From: an uncultured Litorivicinus sp.
GTDB lineage: Bacteria; Pseudomonadota; Gammaproteobacteria; Pseudomonadales; Litorivicinaceae
DNA: 14,446 bases
NCBI GenBank assembly: GCA_938091715.1
Contig: CALKMT010000161.1
Span: forward strand, 1 to 14,446
Direction: 5' to 3'
Below the pieces are notes generated by a model, which searched no databases, was not told where the DNA came from, and worked only from the letters and a program-made list of their open reading frames with translations. The stretch's first letter is position 1; every line of letters starts with the position of its first letter. A program made the position numbers and the translations under genes. Shown here piece by piece: positions 6,220-14,446 of the stretch.

Positions 6220-8285
6220 CAGCTCTTGTGCCCCGATCGATGGCTTAACGGACAGTCTTGGTCCCGTGTTTGCTCGGTCAGACTCTCGACCTGGCCCCAC
6301 TGTTCGTGGACCTCTTTGAGCAATTTGAAACCCTTGGCGTTGTTGGAGAACAGGCACTGCCCCCCGGGTCGCAATACGCGGTGCACTTCGCTTAACAGCA
6401 CCGCTGAGTCTTTCTTGATATCCCACACCGTATCGGTTCGGGCGCTGTTGCTAAAAGTCGGCGGATCAAGCAAGACCAGGTCATAAATCGCATCCGGCGC
6501 GTCGTACAACCATTTGATCACGTCCGCCTGAATCAAGGGGTGCTGGTCGGTGGACAGGCCATTCATGCGATAGTTTTGCTCGGCCCAACGGGTATAGCGC
6601 GGGGACAAATCCACACTGGCGACCTTGCGGGCTCCGGCCAGGGCCATGCGCACACTGGCCGTGGCGGTGTAGCTGAACAGGTTCAAGCAATCCTTGCCAT
6701 CTGCATGCTTGGCCAGCCAACGCCGGGCACCTCGATGGTCCAGAAATACGCCGGTATCGTTATAGCGCGTCAAGTTGGTACGCAGTCGTGCGCCCTCCTC
6801 GTCGACGGTCAGCCAAAGATCGTCCTCGTTGCGCTCGTAATCCCCCCCAGGCGCCCGGGTTTTGAACACGATTTGCTCCTTTGGCTGGTCGAAGACCTGC
6901 GCAATGGTGACCAAGGCCTGTTCCCGGCGGCGACGTGCCACCACCGGATCAATCTGTTTAGGCGGCGCATATTCAGCGACGTGCACTCGATCGCCGTACA
7001 GATCCACCATAAAGGCGTACTCGGGTAGATCCGCGTCATAGATACGATAGGCCTGGATGCCTTGGCGATTGGCCCATTTACGTAGGTGCTTCCAGCGTTT
7101 ATTCAGACGGGCAGCCAGGTCTGCCGCGGGTTCCACCGACTGTGGGGTGTGACCGTCGGGCAACCCAATGTCGTAATGGTTCAGTTGCAGCTTGTCCGGT
7201 CCCGCCGAAATGGCGTTGCGTCGCCCCACTCGCAGGCCCAAGGCCTGGGACAGAGAAACCCGGTCGGTTAACACCGCAAGCTTTGCCCCCGGCCAGTGCG
7301 CCTTCATTTGCTGCCCCAGGCTTTGATACAGGGGCTCTAGGTCCTGCGTGGCCAAACGCTTGCCCCAGGGCGGATTGGTCAACACCAACCACTCGTCGGG
7401 GCGATCAACCGTGGGCAACTCATCGACACTGGCGACTTCAAAGCGGACCCAGTCCGCCAACCCCAGCTGCTTGGCTTGCGCCCGGGCCAGTTCAATAAAG
7501 GCCGGATCCACGTCCCGGCCCCACAGGCGGGGCTCACGAGGCGGATCCCGGCGCCGCTTCTGTGCCCGCTGGCGGGCCGCTTCCATGGCCTGGGGTTTAA
7601 ACCGCAGCCAGTGCTCGATGGCGTTGTCTCGAAACAATCCTGGCGCGGTACCCGAGGCCACCATGGCGGCCTCTAGGATCAGGGTGCCCGACCCGCAAAA
7701 AGGATCGAACAGGGGCGTCTCTGGCGTCCAACGTGCGCGATCCAACAGCGCCGCACCAATTCCCTCGCGCAATGTCGCCGGATGCCCCGGCAAACGGTAG
7801 CCCCGCCGGTCAAGTGCCTCGCCCGCCAGGTTCAGGCCGATGGTGGCACGGCCACGGAAAATGCGGACCTCCACTCGATTAATTTCATCGGGGCCGGTGT
7901 TCGGCCGCTCGTCTAGCTTGTCCCAAAACTGATCAACGATGGCGTCCTTGGCTACCCGGGCGGCATAGCGGTCGTCACGCAGCCACTCGGCGCGGCCAAA
8001 CACGTCGACCCGAAACCCCGGCACCACCGGCAAATGGCGGGTCCAATCTACCTTTTGAACCAAACGATAGAGCGCGTCTGGGCCGTCAATCATGCCCTCT
8101 GCTAGTGACAGCACCACCCGGGAGGTGTGCCGTAACCACAGCAATAGATCGTAGACCCGGGCCGGATCCTCAAGATCCACCCGGACTTCCCCGGCGGTGA
8201 CGTGTTCCACATCACAGCCTAAGTCCTTGCACTGCTGGGACACGAGATCTTCAAGGCCACCGGGGGCCGACATAATTAGTTTCAT
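6198..8285 (-). CDS. rlmL: Bifunctional 23S rRNA methyltransferase RlmKL (m2G2445 / m7G2069)
   Basis: Cytoplasmic S-adenosylmethionine-dependent enzyme that, in the family, methylates G2445 at N2 (RlmL half) and G2069 at N7 (RlmK half) of 23S rRNA. The 695 residues match the roughly 700 of E. coli RlmKL. A THUMP region lies at about 45-155. The RlmL half has the SAM-binding loop FDPFCGSGTLILEAA (about 193-207) and the catalytic NPPWGKRL at 304-311. The RlmK half has LNLFSYTATASV at about 532-543 and the second active-site motif LLDPPTFSNS, with D607. Both halves look intact. ATG 8285 follows a 93-nt gap divergent from rmf, with only a weak ribosome site. It appears to be the first gene of the long leftward operon. 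Confidence 0.97.
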   Translation of the reverse strand: MKLIMSAPGGLEDLVSQQCKDLGCDVEHVTAGEVRVDLEDPARVYDLLLWLRHTSRVVLSLAEGMIDGPDALYRLVQKVDWTRHLPVVPGFRVDVFGRAEWLRDDRYAARVAKDAIVDQFWDKLDERPNTGPDEINRVEVRIFRGRATIGLNLAGEALDRRGYRLPGHPATLREGIGAALLDRARWTPETPLFDPFCGSGTLILEAAMVASGTAPGLFRDNAIEHWLRFKPQAMEAARQRAQKRRRDPPREPRLWGRDVDPAFIELARAQAKQLGLADWVRFEVASVDELPTVDRPDEWLVLTNPPWGKRLATQDLEPLYQSLGQQMKAHWPGAKLAVLTDRVSLSQALGLRVGRRNAISAGPDKLQLNHYDIGLPDGHTPQSVEPAADLAARLNKRWKHLRKWANRQGIQAYRIYDADLPEYAFMVDLYGDRVHVAEYAPPKQIDPVVARRRREQALVTIAQVFDQPKEQIVFKTRAPGGDYERNEDDLWLTVDEEGARLRTNLTRYNDTGVFLDHRGARRWLAKHADGKDCLNLFSYTATASVRMALAGARKVASVDLSPRYTRWAEQNYRMNGLSTDQHPLIQADVIKWLYDAPDAIYDLVLLDPPTFSNSARTDTVWDIKKDSAVLLSEVHRVLRPGGQCLFSNNAKGFKLLKEVHEQWGQVESLTEQTRDQDCPLSHRSGHKSWWLTKSC

Positions 8286-8378
8286 TTGCTACCGTTAGTC
8301 ATGTAGGTGGCAGTATGCGCCTGCGGGGGCTCGATGGTATGAGCCTTAATTCGCAACACACTCTGCGAGGTTTACAGG
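8286..8378. promoter_or_regulatory. Divergent intergenic region between rlmL and rmf
   Basis: This 93-nt gap must hold the 5' signals for both genes, since they diverge from it. On the plus strand, GCGAGG at 8365-8370 is a good Shine-Dalgarno sequence eight bases before the rmf ATG. I could not find a convincing sigma-70 -35/-10 pair on either strand, so promoter positions are not assigned. In E. coli rmf is induced by ppGpp and slow growth, but nothing here shows that directly. Confidence 0.45.
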
Positions 8379-8576
8379 ATGAAGAAACATAAAAGAGACG
8401 TCCATCGCCGTGCATATCTAAAGGGCTATCAAGCCGGGATCTCCGGCCGCTCCAAAGACGAGAGTCCAACGACGCAACGAGCCGACTGGTTAGCCGGTTG
8501 GCGCGATGGACGAGCCGATCTTTGGGATGGCCGTGTTGGGGTGTCCGGGATCCAATCCAACCCCATGATGGCCTAA
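8379..8576 (+). CDS. rmf: Ribosome modulation factor RMF
   Basis: RMF binds the 30S subunit in stationary phase and converts 70S ribosomes to inactive 100S dimers. The 65-residue basic protein starts MKKHKRD and contains the family core GYQAGISGRSKDESP followed by RADWLAGWRDGRAD, closely matching E. coli RMF (GYQAGIAGRSKE, WLGGWREAMAD). The visible difference is a tail of about a dozen residues after the conserved WRDGRAD segment, ending NPMMA, where E. coli RMF (55 residues) ends soon after that segment. It is the only plus-strand gene, divergent from rlmL and convergent with pyrD. From memory, the pyrD/rmf/rlmL neighbourhood also occurs in Pseudomonas. A strong ribosome site (GCGAGG) precedes the ATG. 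Confidence 0.95.
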   Translation: MKKHKRDVHRRAYLKGYQAGISGRSKDESPTTQRADWLAGWRDGRADLWDGRVGVSGIQSNPMMA

Positions 8577-8605
8577 CAGGCCGGGGCACTGAAACAAGCG
8601 TCCAA

Positions 8606-9646
8606 TCACCCCTGAACGCTTGATAGACCCGCCACAAGCGGGTCTGTTTGCAAGGCGCGAATACAGCGCTTGACCAAGCCAGGTCCTTGGTAAATCAAGC
8701 CCGTGTAGAGCTGAATTAAATCGGCGCCTGCGTTTAAACGCTCGATCGCCCGTTCTGGGGAATCGATTCCACCGACACCCACCAGGGTTACTTCATTCCC
8801 CAGGCGCGCCCGCAAGCGCTGGATCACCTCGAGCGCTCGTTCGTAGACCGGTGCACCAGACAGCCCTCCGGCTTCATCCGCGTGACGCTGGCCCTGAACC
8901 GCGGACCGCACAATCGTGGTATTGGTGGCAATGATTCCATCAACACCGCTGGCGATCAGCTGATCCGCCATGGCGTCCAAGTCTTCGTTGGCCAAGTCGG
9001 GTGCCAATTTGACCAGCAACGGCGTTTGCAGGCCGTCACGATCCGCCAACCGGGCACGGGCTTGGGACAAGGTGTTCATTAACTCGTCCAGTGCCGCCCC
9101 CAATTGCAGGTCACGAAGCCCGGGGGTATTCGGGCTGGACAGGTTGACCGTCACGTAATCCGCCGCCTTGTGCACCGCCTCGAGGCCCTTGACGTAGTCA
9201 CTGCTGGCCAATTCGGCTGGCGTGTCTTTGTTTTTACCCAAGTTGATGCCCAAAACACCCGAGTATCGGCGCTGGGACACCCGGTCCAGCAAGGCGGCCA
9301 ATCCGTGATTGTTGAATCCCATCCGGTTAATCACCGCATCCGATTCTGGCAGGCGAAACATCCGGGGCTTGGCATTGCCGGGCTGAGCCAAGGGCGTCAC
9401 GGTGCCCACTTCAATGAAGCCGAATCCCAACCGGGCCAGACCGTCGTAGGCGGTGGCGTCTTTGTCCAAACCCGCGGCTAACCCGATGGGGTTGTTAAAT
9501 CGCAATCCCATACGCTCGATCGGACGTGCTTCCGGGACGCTGCCCGGTCCCAGTAGGGCCCCGACGCGGGATAAGCTGGCGAGCGTTAAATCGTGCGCAC
9601 GCTCGGGATCAAGCGCGAATAAAGCGGGCCGCAGTAGTGAGTACAT
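8606..9646 (-). CDS. pyrD: Dihydroorotate dehydrogenase (quinone), class 2
   Basis: FMN flavoenzyme of pyrimidine synthesis that oxidises dihydroorotate to orotate and passes electrons to quinone at the inner membrane. The 346 residues compare with 336 in E. coli PyrD. The N-terminal membrane-associating helices are at about 1-40 (SLLRPALFALDPERAHDL). FMN and substrate motifs follow: NPIGLAAGLDKDA (52-64), INRMGFNNHG (106-115), GINLGKNK (133-140) and NLSSPNTPGLRDL (168-180), with catalytic base S171 typical of class 2 enzymes. Later come VKLAPDL, ATNTT, LVGVGGI and the phosphate-binding AGADLIQLYTGLIYQGP. Minus-strand AGGAAG at 9650-9655 is a good ribosome site for ATG 9646. It lies 38 nt after the DUF2835 gene and may be cotranscribed with it. 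Its last codons contain the hairpin that probably terminates rmf. Confidence 0.97.
   Translation of the reverse strand: MYSLLRPALFALDPERAHDLTLASLSRVGALLGPGSVPEARPIERMGLRFNNPIGLAAGLDKDATAYDGLARLGFGFIEVGTVTPLAQPGNAKPRMFRLPESDAVINRMGFNNHGLAALLDRVSQRRYSGVLGINLGKNKDTPAELASSDYVKGLEAVHKAADYVTVNLSSPNTPGLRDLQLGAALDELMNTLSQARARLADRDGLQTPLLVKLAPDLANEDLDAMADQLIASGVDGIIATNTTIVRSAVQGQRHADEAGGLSGAPVYERALEVIQRLRARLGNEVTLVGVGGIDSPERAIERLNAGADLIQLYTGLIYQGPGLVKRCIRALQTDPLVAGLSSVQG
8625..8649 (+). terminator. Probable rmf terminator hairpin inside the 3' end of pyrD
   Basis: AGACCCGC (8625-8632) and GCGGGTCT (8638-8645) form a perfect 8-bp GC-rich stem with a 5-base loop, followed on the plus strand by GTTTG. 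It begins 48 nt after the rmf stop. The T-tract is short, so termination may be incomplete. There is no T-run on the minus-strand side, so it suits rmf rather than pyrD. The same bases encode residues of the PyrD C-terminus (TDPLVAG). Confidence 0.55.
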
Positions 9647-9684
9647 GGACTTCCTGTCGGTGAATCAATGGCGCGCACAGGGTA

Positions 9685-9912
9685 TCAGTTTTTACGATTT
9701 AACTGGATCAATCGTTGAAATTTCCCGCTTGGGCTGTAGTCCAAACGAAACTGGCCATGAACACCCGCGTGCGTAACATACGGCCGCAGAGCCATAGCCG
9801 GAAACTCGATCCTAAGCCCCTGGACGCTGATCGCGTGGCACACCCGAGCCCCCCGATAAAGCTCGCTAATCTGATCGGGGGATAGGCTTAAGGCAAAGTC
9901 AGCGCGTGGCAT
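9685..9912 (-). CDS. DUF2835 family protein
   Basis: A 75-residue protein recognised as DUF2835 (PF11197), a small gammaproteobacterial family of unknown function. The pattern SLSPDQISELYRGARV, then RIEFPAMALRPYVTHAGVHGQFRLDY and a final KFQRLIQL, fits the family. It is predicted to be mostly beta-strand, without a membrane segment or signal peptide. ATG 9912 overlaps the last 14 nt of the glutamate dehydrogenase gene, implying one transcript and possibly coupled translation. Only a weak GG-rich ribosome site precedes it. Its position does not reveal a function. Confidence 0.85.
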   Translation of the reverse strand: MPRADFALSLSPDQISELYRGARVCHAISVQGLRIEFPAMALRPYVTHAGVHGQFRLDYSPSGKFQRLIQLNRKN

Positions 9913-12900
9913 CCGGCAACAGACCCAACTCGCGGCCGGCCACAGTCATGACCGGATAGGCCCGATTGCCCGCCTCGGCGGCTGCCTGAACCAACTCTTG
10001 CCACTGGGCCATCGTATGCGGGCGCTCGGCCATCCAGGCCTGAACCTGGGCATCCGGGGATTTGCGTCCCACCGAGATTTTGCTCGCCAAGGCATGGTAG
10101 GCACGGTCTAGGTCATCGCGGAATCCATCCCGCGCCCTAGCCTCCCAGCTCGAGGTCACACTGAGTCCGTTTACACAAGACGCAAAACGCTGGAAGCCCA
10201 GGTGCTCGCCCACCGCCAGGTAGAGTCCCGTCACGGCCTTGATGGACTGGCCGGTTTCCAATGCCGCCTCGATCACCGCAGGCCCGGTCGTCAGGCTGGG
10301 TGCACTGGCCAGATAGGCTGCTAAGTCCTCGGGGACCCCCTGCTCGATCCAGGTTTGACGATAGCGATCAAAATGCTCCAGCGGAGCACCGCTGAGCCAT
10401 TTGGGTAACCCTAGCGTCAGCTCGGACATGCCCGATTGATAGCGATCCACCAAGGTTCGCACGTCAATCTCGCCCCCGTGGCGGCGCAGAATCCATCGGG
10501 TCACGCGACGAATAATGGTCGACATACGCAACAACAACTCACGCCGCAAATCCACCGGAACGCTGGCCGGCAGGGCTTCTAACTGCTCCCATCGACGGTC
10601 CAAATCAAAGCACAGACGAGCCACTTGGAACGCCTTGGCGACCCCGATTGCCCCGGTGCCGGACAATTGCTCTAGCCGATGGGCCACGGCGATTCCCAAG
10701 TAGTGCACCATGGCGTTGGCCATCTGGGTTGCGACCAACTGCGGACGCAATCGGTGCGCTTGAATTTCCAGCGCGTAAGCCTGGCGCAGTGATGCAGGAA
10801 ACGCATCCGCCGCCACCACGGCAACCGCGGCGTCTTGTTCCAATCCAATCAAACCACGCTTGAGTCGATTCTTAGCGGTCGACATCAACACGGCTAACTC
10901 AGGACGGGTCAGCGGTTGCCCCTGCGCCTGTCGTGCAGCAATGTCACTGGGTAACCCTTCAAGCTCGGGGTCTAACTCACCCCGCTCGCTGAGCACCTGA
11001 ACAAAGCGAGCCAATTCGAATCCATTGCGCTCCGAGTCAAAGGCCGCAATCCCCAAAGCACCTGCCTGATGGTCGTTGTTGGACAACACCAGATCCGACA
11101 CCTCGTCCGTCATCGACTCCAACAAGCGATCCCGTTGCTTGCGGGTTAACTCCCCGGCCAGCTCACGCTGTCCCAGCAAGATCTTTAGGTTGACCTCGTG
11201 ATCCGAGCAATCCACCCCGGCCGAGTTGTCGATAAAGTCGGTATTCACCAAAACGCCGTTCAGAGCCATCTCCACTCGGCCCAGTTGAGTCACACCCAGG
11301 TTGCCCCCCTCGCCTAGGATGCGGGCGCCAACTTGATGCCCATCGATGCGGATTGCATCGTTGGCCTTGTCGCCCACCGCCAGATGGGTTTCCTGCGCGC
11401 CCTTGATATAGGTGCCAATGCCCCCGTTCCACAACAAATCCACCTGGGCCATTAATATTTCCCGGATTAGTTGGTTCGGGGTCCGAGAACCGGCGGTCAC
11501 GCCCAGCGCCTTGGCCGCCTGAGGGGACAGGTCAATCGACTTGGCCGATCGGTCAAAGACCGCGCCCCCTTGGCTGATCATGTCCGGATCGTAGTCCTTC
11601 CAACCCGAGCGTGGCAGCGCGAACAAGCGCTGGCGCTCGGCATGAGACCGCACCGGATCTGGCGTGGGATCAACAAAAATGTGCAGGTGATTAAAGGCCG
11701 CCAGCAACTGCATTTGGTCGGACAACAGCATGCCGTTGCCAAACACATCGCCGCTCATATCGCCAATGCCCACCGCCGTGAAAGGATCCGCACTGGGATC
11801 ACGTCCAGTTTCGCGGAAATGGTGAATAACGCTAACCCAAGCGCCCTTGGCGGTAATGCCCATTTTCTTGTGGTCGTAACCCGCCGAACCCCCGGAAGCA
11901 AACGCATCGCCCAACCAGAATCCCGAGTCCACGGCGATCTGATTGGCGATATCCGAAAACGTCGCCGTGCCTTTGTCTGCCGCCACCACCAGATAAGGGT
12001 CGTCATCGTCATGGCGCACCGTGTCATTGGGCGGCACCAATTTCTGTTCGACCAAGTTATCGGTCAGGCTAAGCAGACTGCGGATGAATTCTTGATAGGC
12101 GGCAATCGCCTCGGCTTGAATCGCATCTCGATCCCCAGACAACTGTTTGGGAACAAATCCACCCTTGGCGCCCTCGGGGACAATGACCGCGTTTTTGACC
12201 TGCTGCGCCTTGACCAACCCCAGTACCTCGGTGCGGTAGTCCTCCAATCGATCTGACCAGCGCAAGCCGCCCCGGGCGACCTTGCCACCCCGCAAGTGCA
12301 CGCCCTCGACCCGAGCGCTGTAGACAAAGATCTCGTGCATCGGCACTGGTTTGGGTAGGTCATCCATTCGCGACGGGGCCACTTTGAAGGCCAAACTAAC
12401 CACATCCTTGGGCCCAACGGGCTGAAAGAAATTGACTCGATCCGTGGCCATAATCAAATCCCGGAACCGCCGCATCAAACGATCCTCGTTCAACCCGGCC
12501 ACGCCGTCGATGAAGCCGTTCAGTCGATCCAGCACTCGATCCTGTAGGTTGGCTGACCGACCCGGTTCATGGCGGGCATAAAACAGAGCAATCAGTTCCT
12601 TGGCTAACGCCGGATGAGCCACCAGGGTCCCCGCCATCCATTCGCGGCTTAACTCAAACCCAATTTGTTTGATGTAGCTGGATAAGGCCCGCAACACCGC
12701 AATGTCGCGCCAACTGAGCCCGGCCGATAGCACCAAGCCGTGAAATCGATCGCTTTCTGTCTGGCCATGCCAACAGGCCGCGAACGCGTCCTGCCAGTGG
12801 GTCCGCCAGTCGGCCAAGGTGGATTCGGCACCCCCCACCTGAAGGGTGAAGTCGTGTATGTACCAACCACGATCCCTGGCCGCATAGGTTTGATCGGCCA

Positions 12901-14446
12901 ACACCCGCACGCCCAAGTGCTCCATCATCGGCAAGGCATCGGACAAGGGTATCGGACGCTGCCAGTGATAAAGCTTTAGGTGAACGCTTTGGGTGGCCAG
13001 GTCTTGATACAGACTCAGGCTGAGTGGGTTGCTGGCGGACAAACGACTAAGGTGATGAATATCCAATACTGCCCGGGGCGGGGCCATGTCCTCTCGATAA
13101 CCTGCGGGCAGTTGCTGGCCGAAGCCCTTGAGCAATGCTTGGCCATCGACCTCCCCATGCTCCTCCGCCAACGCCTCAGCCAGCCCCTCTTCCCAACTCA
13201 AGATCAGTTGCTCGACTCGGGCTTGCAATTCGGCCTCTGAGACGGTTGGGGTTTGCGCGCCCAGGCGGACAATGAACTGGACCCGGGTGTGCACGGATTC
13301 ACTAAAGGTCGTGTTGAATTCAATATCGCTGGCCTGCAAGGCCTGCTGCAGCATTTGTTGCACGGCCCAACGCAGCTCGGTGTCATAGCGATCCCGGGGC
13401 ACGTACAAAATCACCGTGGCAAAGTTACCCACCCGGTCATGGCGCAAGGTTAGCCGGCTGCGACGCCGCTCCTGCAGGCGCAGCACGCTCAGTGCTTGAC
13501 GGGCCAGTTCCTCAGCCTCGATTTGCAACAGCTCGTCCCGGGGGAATACCTGCAGTATTTGACTGAGCTGCTTGTAGTTATGGCCGCCGGGGGTAAACCC
13601 GCAGGTCGTCAGCACATGGTGGATCTTTTCCCGTACCACCGGGATGTCGACCGAAAACTCTTGATAAACCCGCGAGGTGTACAGGCCCAAAAAGTGGTGC
13701 TCGACCAGGCTTTTTCCCCGCCCTGTCGTCAGGACCACCCGATCCATGTAGGCCGCGCGATGTATTTGCGAGCGAAAAGGCGCCTTGTCAAACCACAGGG
13801 TGCCCGCGGGTGCTTGGGTAAACTGCGCCAGCTCGGCTTTTAGGCTGCAAACGCCCAGACGTTCATCCCGGGTGTTGGCATATCCCAGAAACGTAAAGTG
13901 ATCCTGGCTTAACCAACGCATAAATTCCGCAGGCTCACTCTGCAATTCGTCCGCCATGCGTTGGGCTTGTTCGTTCATCAACGGATAATCCGCCACCGCC
14001 GCCGCCAGAGCATTTAGAACCTGAGCAATCGCGGTACGCAGCGTTCGACGTCCGGTCTCGTCTTGGATGCGATCAATGTCCAGCAACACCACCGCCATGG
14101 CCTGGGGGCTTGGATTCAACGGATCGGCGGGGGGCAAGACGAGGTTTTGGGTCAAATGAATGGATTGATCGAAGCGACGAACCTCAATGCGCAGGCTGTC
14201 CACCAAGAATGGCAAATCGGGTACAGCCACCGCCAGAATGCTATGCGCAGAGCCCCATACGTCGCGTTCAACGTCCGGATTCAAGACGGCGATTTGTGGG
14301 CCCTCACCCTTTAGGTGATCCATGGCCCACTGAGTGCGACCTAACAACCCCTCTGGGGTTAACACTGCTAGGTCTTCATCAGGAACAGTCTCTAACAGTC
14401 GCCTGGCTAGCCGTCCCAGATCGGTTTCGGGTAACTGTTCTAGCCA
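9899..14446 (-). CDS. gdhB: NAD-specific glutamate dehydrogenase, large 180-kDa type (5' end outside window)
   Basis: Catalyses NAD-dependent oxidative deamination of glutamate to 2-oxoglutarate, a catabolic role in amino-acid use. The reading frame is open through the right edge: 27 codons (first residue W, then LEQLPETDLGRLARRLLE) precede the GTG at 14365, so that codon is not the true start. About 1,515 residues are visible, against about 1,620 in the Pseudomonas aeruginosa enzyme; roughly 100 N-terminal residues are missing. Counting from that GTG, the first ~650 residues are the long regulatory N-terminal region. The catalytic core has GAKGGFVPKQ near 733, VVAADKGTATFSD at about 793-805 (D797, K798), GYDHKKMGITAKGAW with K833-K834, VGIGDMSGDVFGNGM near 866, and DNSAGVDCSDHEVN near 1047, followed by a long helical C-terminal region. 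The gene ends LLPDATR and overlaps the DUF2835 gene by 14 nt. No frameshift is seen. Confidence 0.95.
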   Translation of the reverse strand, partial: WLEQLPETDLGRLARRLLETVPDEDLAVLTPEGLLGRTQWAMDHLKGEGPQIAVLNPDVERDVWGSAHSILAVAVPDLPFLVDSLRIEVRRFDQSIHLTQNLVLPPADPLNPSPQAMAVVLLDIDRIQDETGRRTLRTAIAQVLNALAAAVADYPLMNEQAQRMADELQSEPAEFMRWLSQDHFTFLGYANTRDERLGVCSLKAELAQFTQAPAGTLWFDKAPFRSQIHRAAYMDRVVLTTGRGKSLVEHHFLGLYTSRVYQEFSVDIPVVREKIHHVLTTCGFTPGGHNYKQLSQILQVFPRDELLQIEAEELARQALSVLRLQERRRSRLTLRHDRVGNFATVILYVPRDRYDTELRWAVQQMLQQALQASDIEFNTTFSESVHTRVQFIVRLGAQTPTVSEAELQARVEQLILSWEEGLAEALAEEHGEVDGQALLKGFGQQLPAGYREDMAPPRAVLDIHHLSRLSASNPLSLSLYQDLATQSVHLKLYHWQRPIPLSDALPMMEHLGVRVLADQTYAARDRGWYIHDFTLQVGGAESTLADWRTHWQDAFAACWHGQTESDRFHGLVLSAGLSWRDIAVLRALSSYIKQIGFELSREWMAGTLVAHPALAKELIALFYARHEPGRSANLQDRVLDRLNGFIDGVAGLNEDRLMRRFRDLIMATDRVNFFQPVGPKDVVSLAFKVAPSRMDDLPKPVPMHEIFVYSARVEGVHLRGGKVARGGLRWSDRLEDYRTEVLGLVKAQQVKNAVIVPEGAKGGFVPKQLSGDRDAIQAEAIAAYQEFIRSLLSLTDNLVEQKLVPPNDTVRHDDDDPYLVVAADKGTATFSDIANQIAVDSGFWLGDAFASGGSAGYDHKKMGITAKGAWVSVIHHFRETGRDPSADPFTAVGIGDMSGDVFGNGMLLSDQMQLLAAFNHLHIFVDPTPDPVRSHAERQRLFALPRSGWKDYDPDMISQGGAVFDRSAKSIDLSPQAAKALGVTAGSRTPNQLIREILMAQVDLLWNGGIGTYIKGAQETHLAVGDKANDAIRIDGHQVGARILGEGGNLGVTQLGRVEMALNGVLVNTDFIDNSAGVDCSDHEVNLKILLGQRELAGELTRKQRDRLLESMTDEVSDLVLSNNDHQAGALGIAAFDSERNGFELARFVQVLSERGELDPELEGLPSDIAARQAQGQPLTRPELAVLMSTAKNRLKRGLIGLEQDAAVAVVAADAFPASLRQAYALEIQAHRLRPQLVATQMANAMVHYLGIAVAHRLEQLSGTGAIGVAKAFQVARLCFDLDRRWEQLEALPASVPVDLRRELLLRMSTIIRRVTRWILRRHGGEIDVRTLVDRYQSGMSELTLGLPKWLSGAPLEHFDRYRQTWIEQGVPEDLAAYLASAPSLTTGPAVIEAALETGQSIKAVTGLYLAVGEHLGFQRFASCVNGLSVTSSWEARARDGFRDDLDRAYHALASKISVGRKSPDAQVQAWMAERPHTMAQWQELVQAAAEAGNRAYPVMTVAGRELGLLPDATR

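Noticed and set aside
5989..6426. 145-residue version of the glutaredoxin-like protein starting at 6426.
   Set aside because: The extra N-terminal residues lie inside conserved rlmL coding sequence and do not resemble the family; GTG 6219 gives the normal thioredoxin-fold N-terminus.
6540..7028. 162-codon plus-strand open frame opposite rlmL.
   Set aside because: It overlaps the well-conserved RlmK half, including its SAM-binding motif, and its translation shows no domain.
8286..8378. Sigma-70 promoter boxes for rmf or rlmL.
   Set aside because: TTGCTA-like and TATG-like hexamers are present, but none had acceptable spacing with a partner box, so no promoter position is claimed.
11471..12256. 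261-codon open frame on the plus strand.
   Set aside because: It lies wholly opposite the conserved catalytic core of the glutamate dehydrogenase gene, has no recognisable domain, and is explained by the codon bias of the real gene.
14363..14365. GTG at 14365 as the start of the glutamate dehydrogenase.
   Set aside because: The frame stays open for 27 more codons to the window edge with family-like sequence, and the enzyme would be about 100 residues short.

Overview
The window suggests a gammaproteobacterium of the Pseudomonas/Oceanospirillales type. It carries rmf (ribosome modulation factor, largely a gammaproteobacterial gene) between pyrD and rlmL, a large 180-kDa-type NAD-dependent glutamate dehydrogenase and a DUF2835 gene. 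Coding is dense and fairly GC-rich. Every supported gene lies on the minus strand except rmf. I see no rRNA, tRNA, CRISPR array, insertion sequence or phage gene, and no stretch longer than 300 bases without a gene.

Reading in the direction of transcription, from the right edge to the left, the first block is housekeeping. A 5'-truncated gdhB-type glutamate dehydrogenase (9899 to the right edge) overlaps a small DUF2835 gene (9685-9912), followed 38 nt later by pyrD (8606-9646). The small plus-strand gene rmf (8379-8576) converges on pyrD; its probable terminator hairpin lies inside the last codons of pyrD. The 93-nt divergent gap 8286-8378 separates rmf from rlmL.

From rlmL leftward there is an unbroken seven-gene chain with junctions of -22 to +21 nt: rlmL, a glutaredoxin-like gene, a receiver fused to a degenerate kinase core, a pseudo-histidine kinase, a lone receiver, a PhnD-like periplasmic binding protein, and a membrane HAMP-GAF-PAS-PAS histidine kinase that runs into the left edge. 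The last five look like one signalling module. The binding protein would present a ligand to the periplasmic part of the membrane kinase, the only protein with intact phosphoacceptor and ATP-binding motifs. The two receivers are likely phosphate acceptors, and the two degenerate kinase proteins may be scaffolds or allosteric partners. No DNA-binding or GGDEF/EAL output domain is visible, so the output is unknown.

Most notable are this five-gene module with one live kinase and two kinase-like proteins lacking key residues, and the unclear start of the binding protein, whose signal-peptide-like segment reads back into the preceding receiver gene without a normal start codon.
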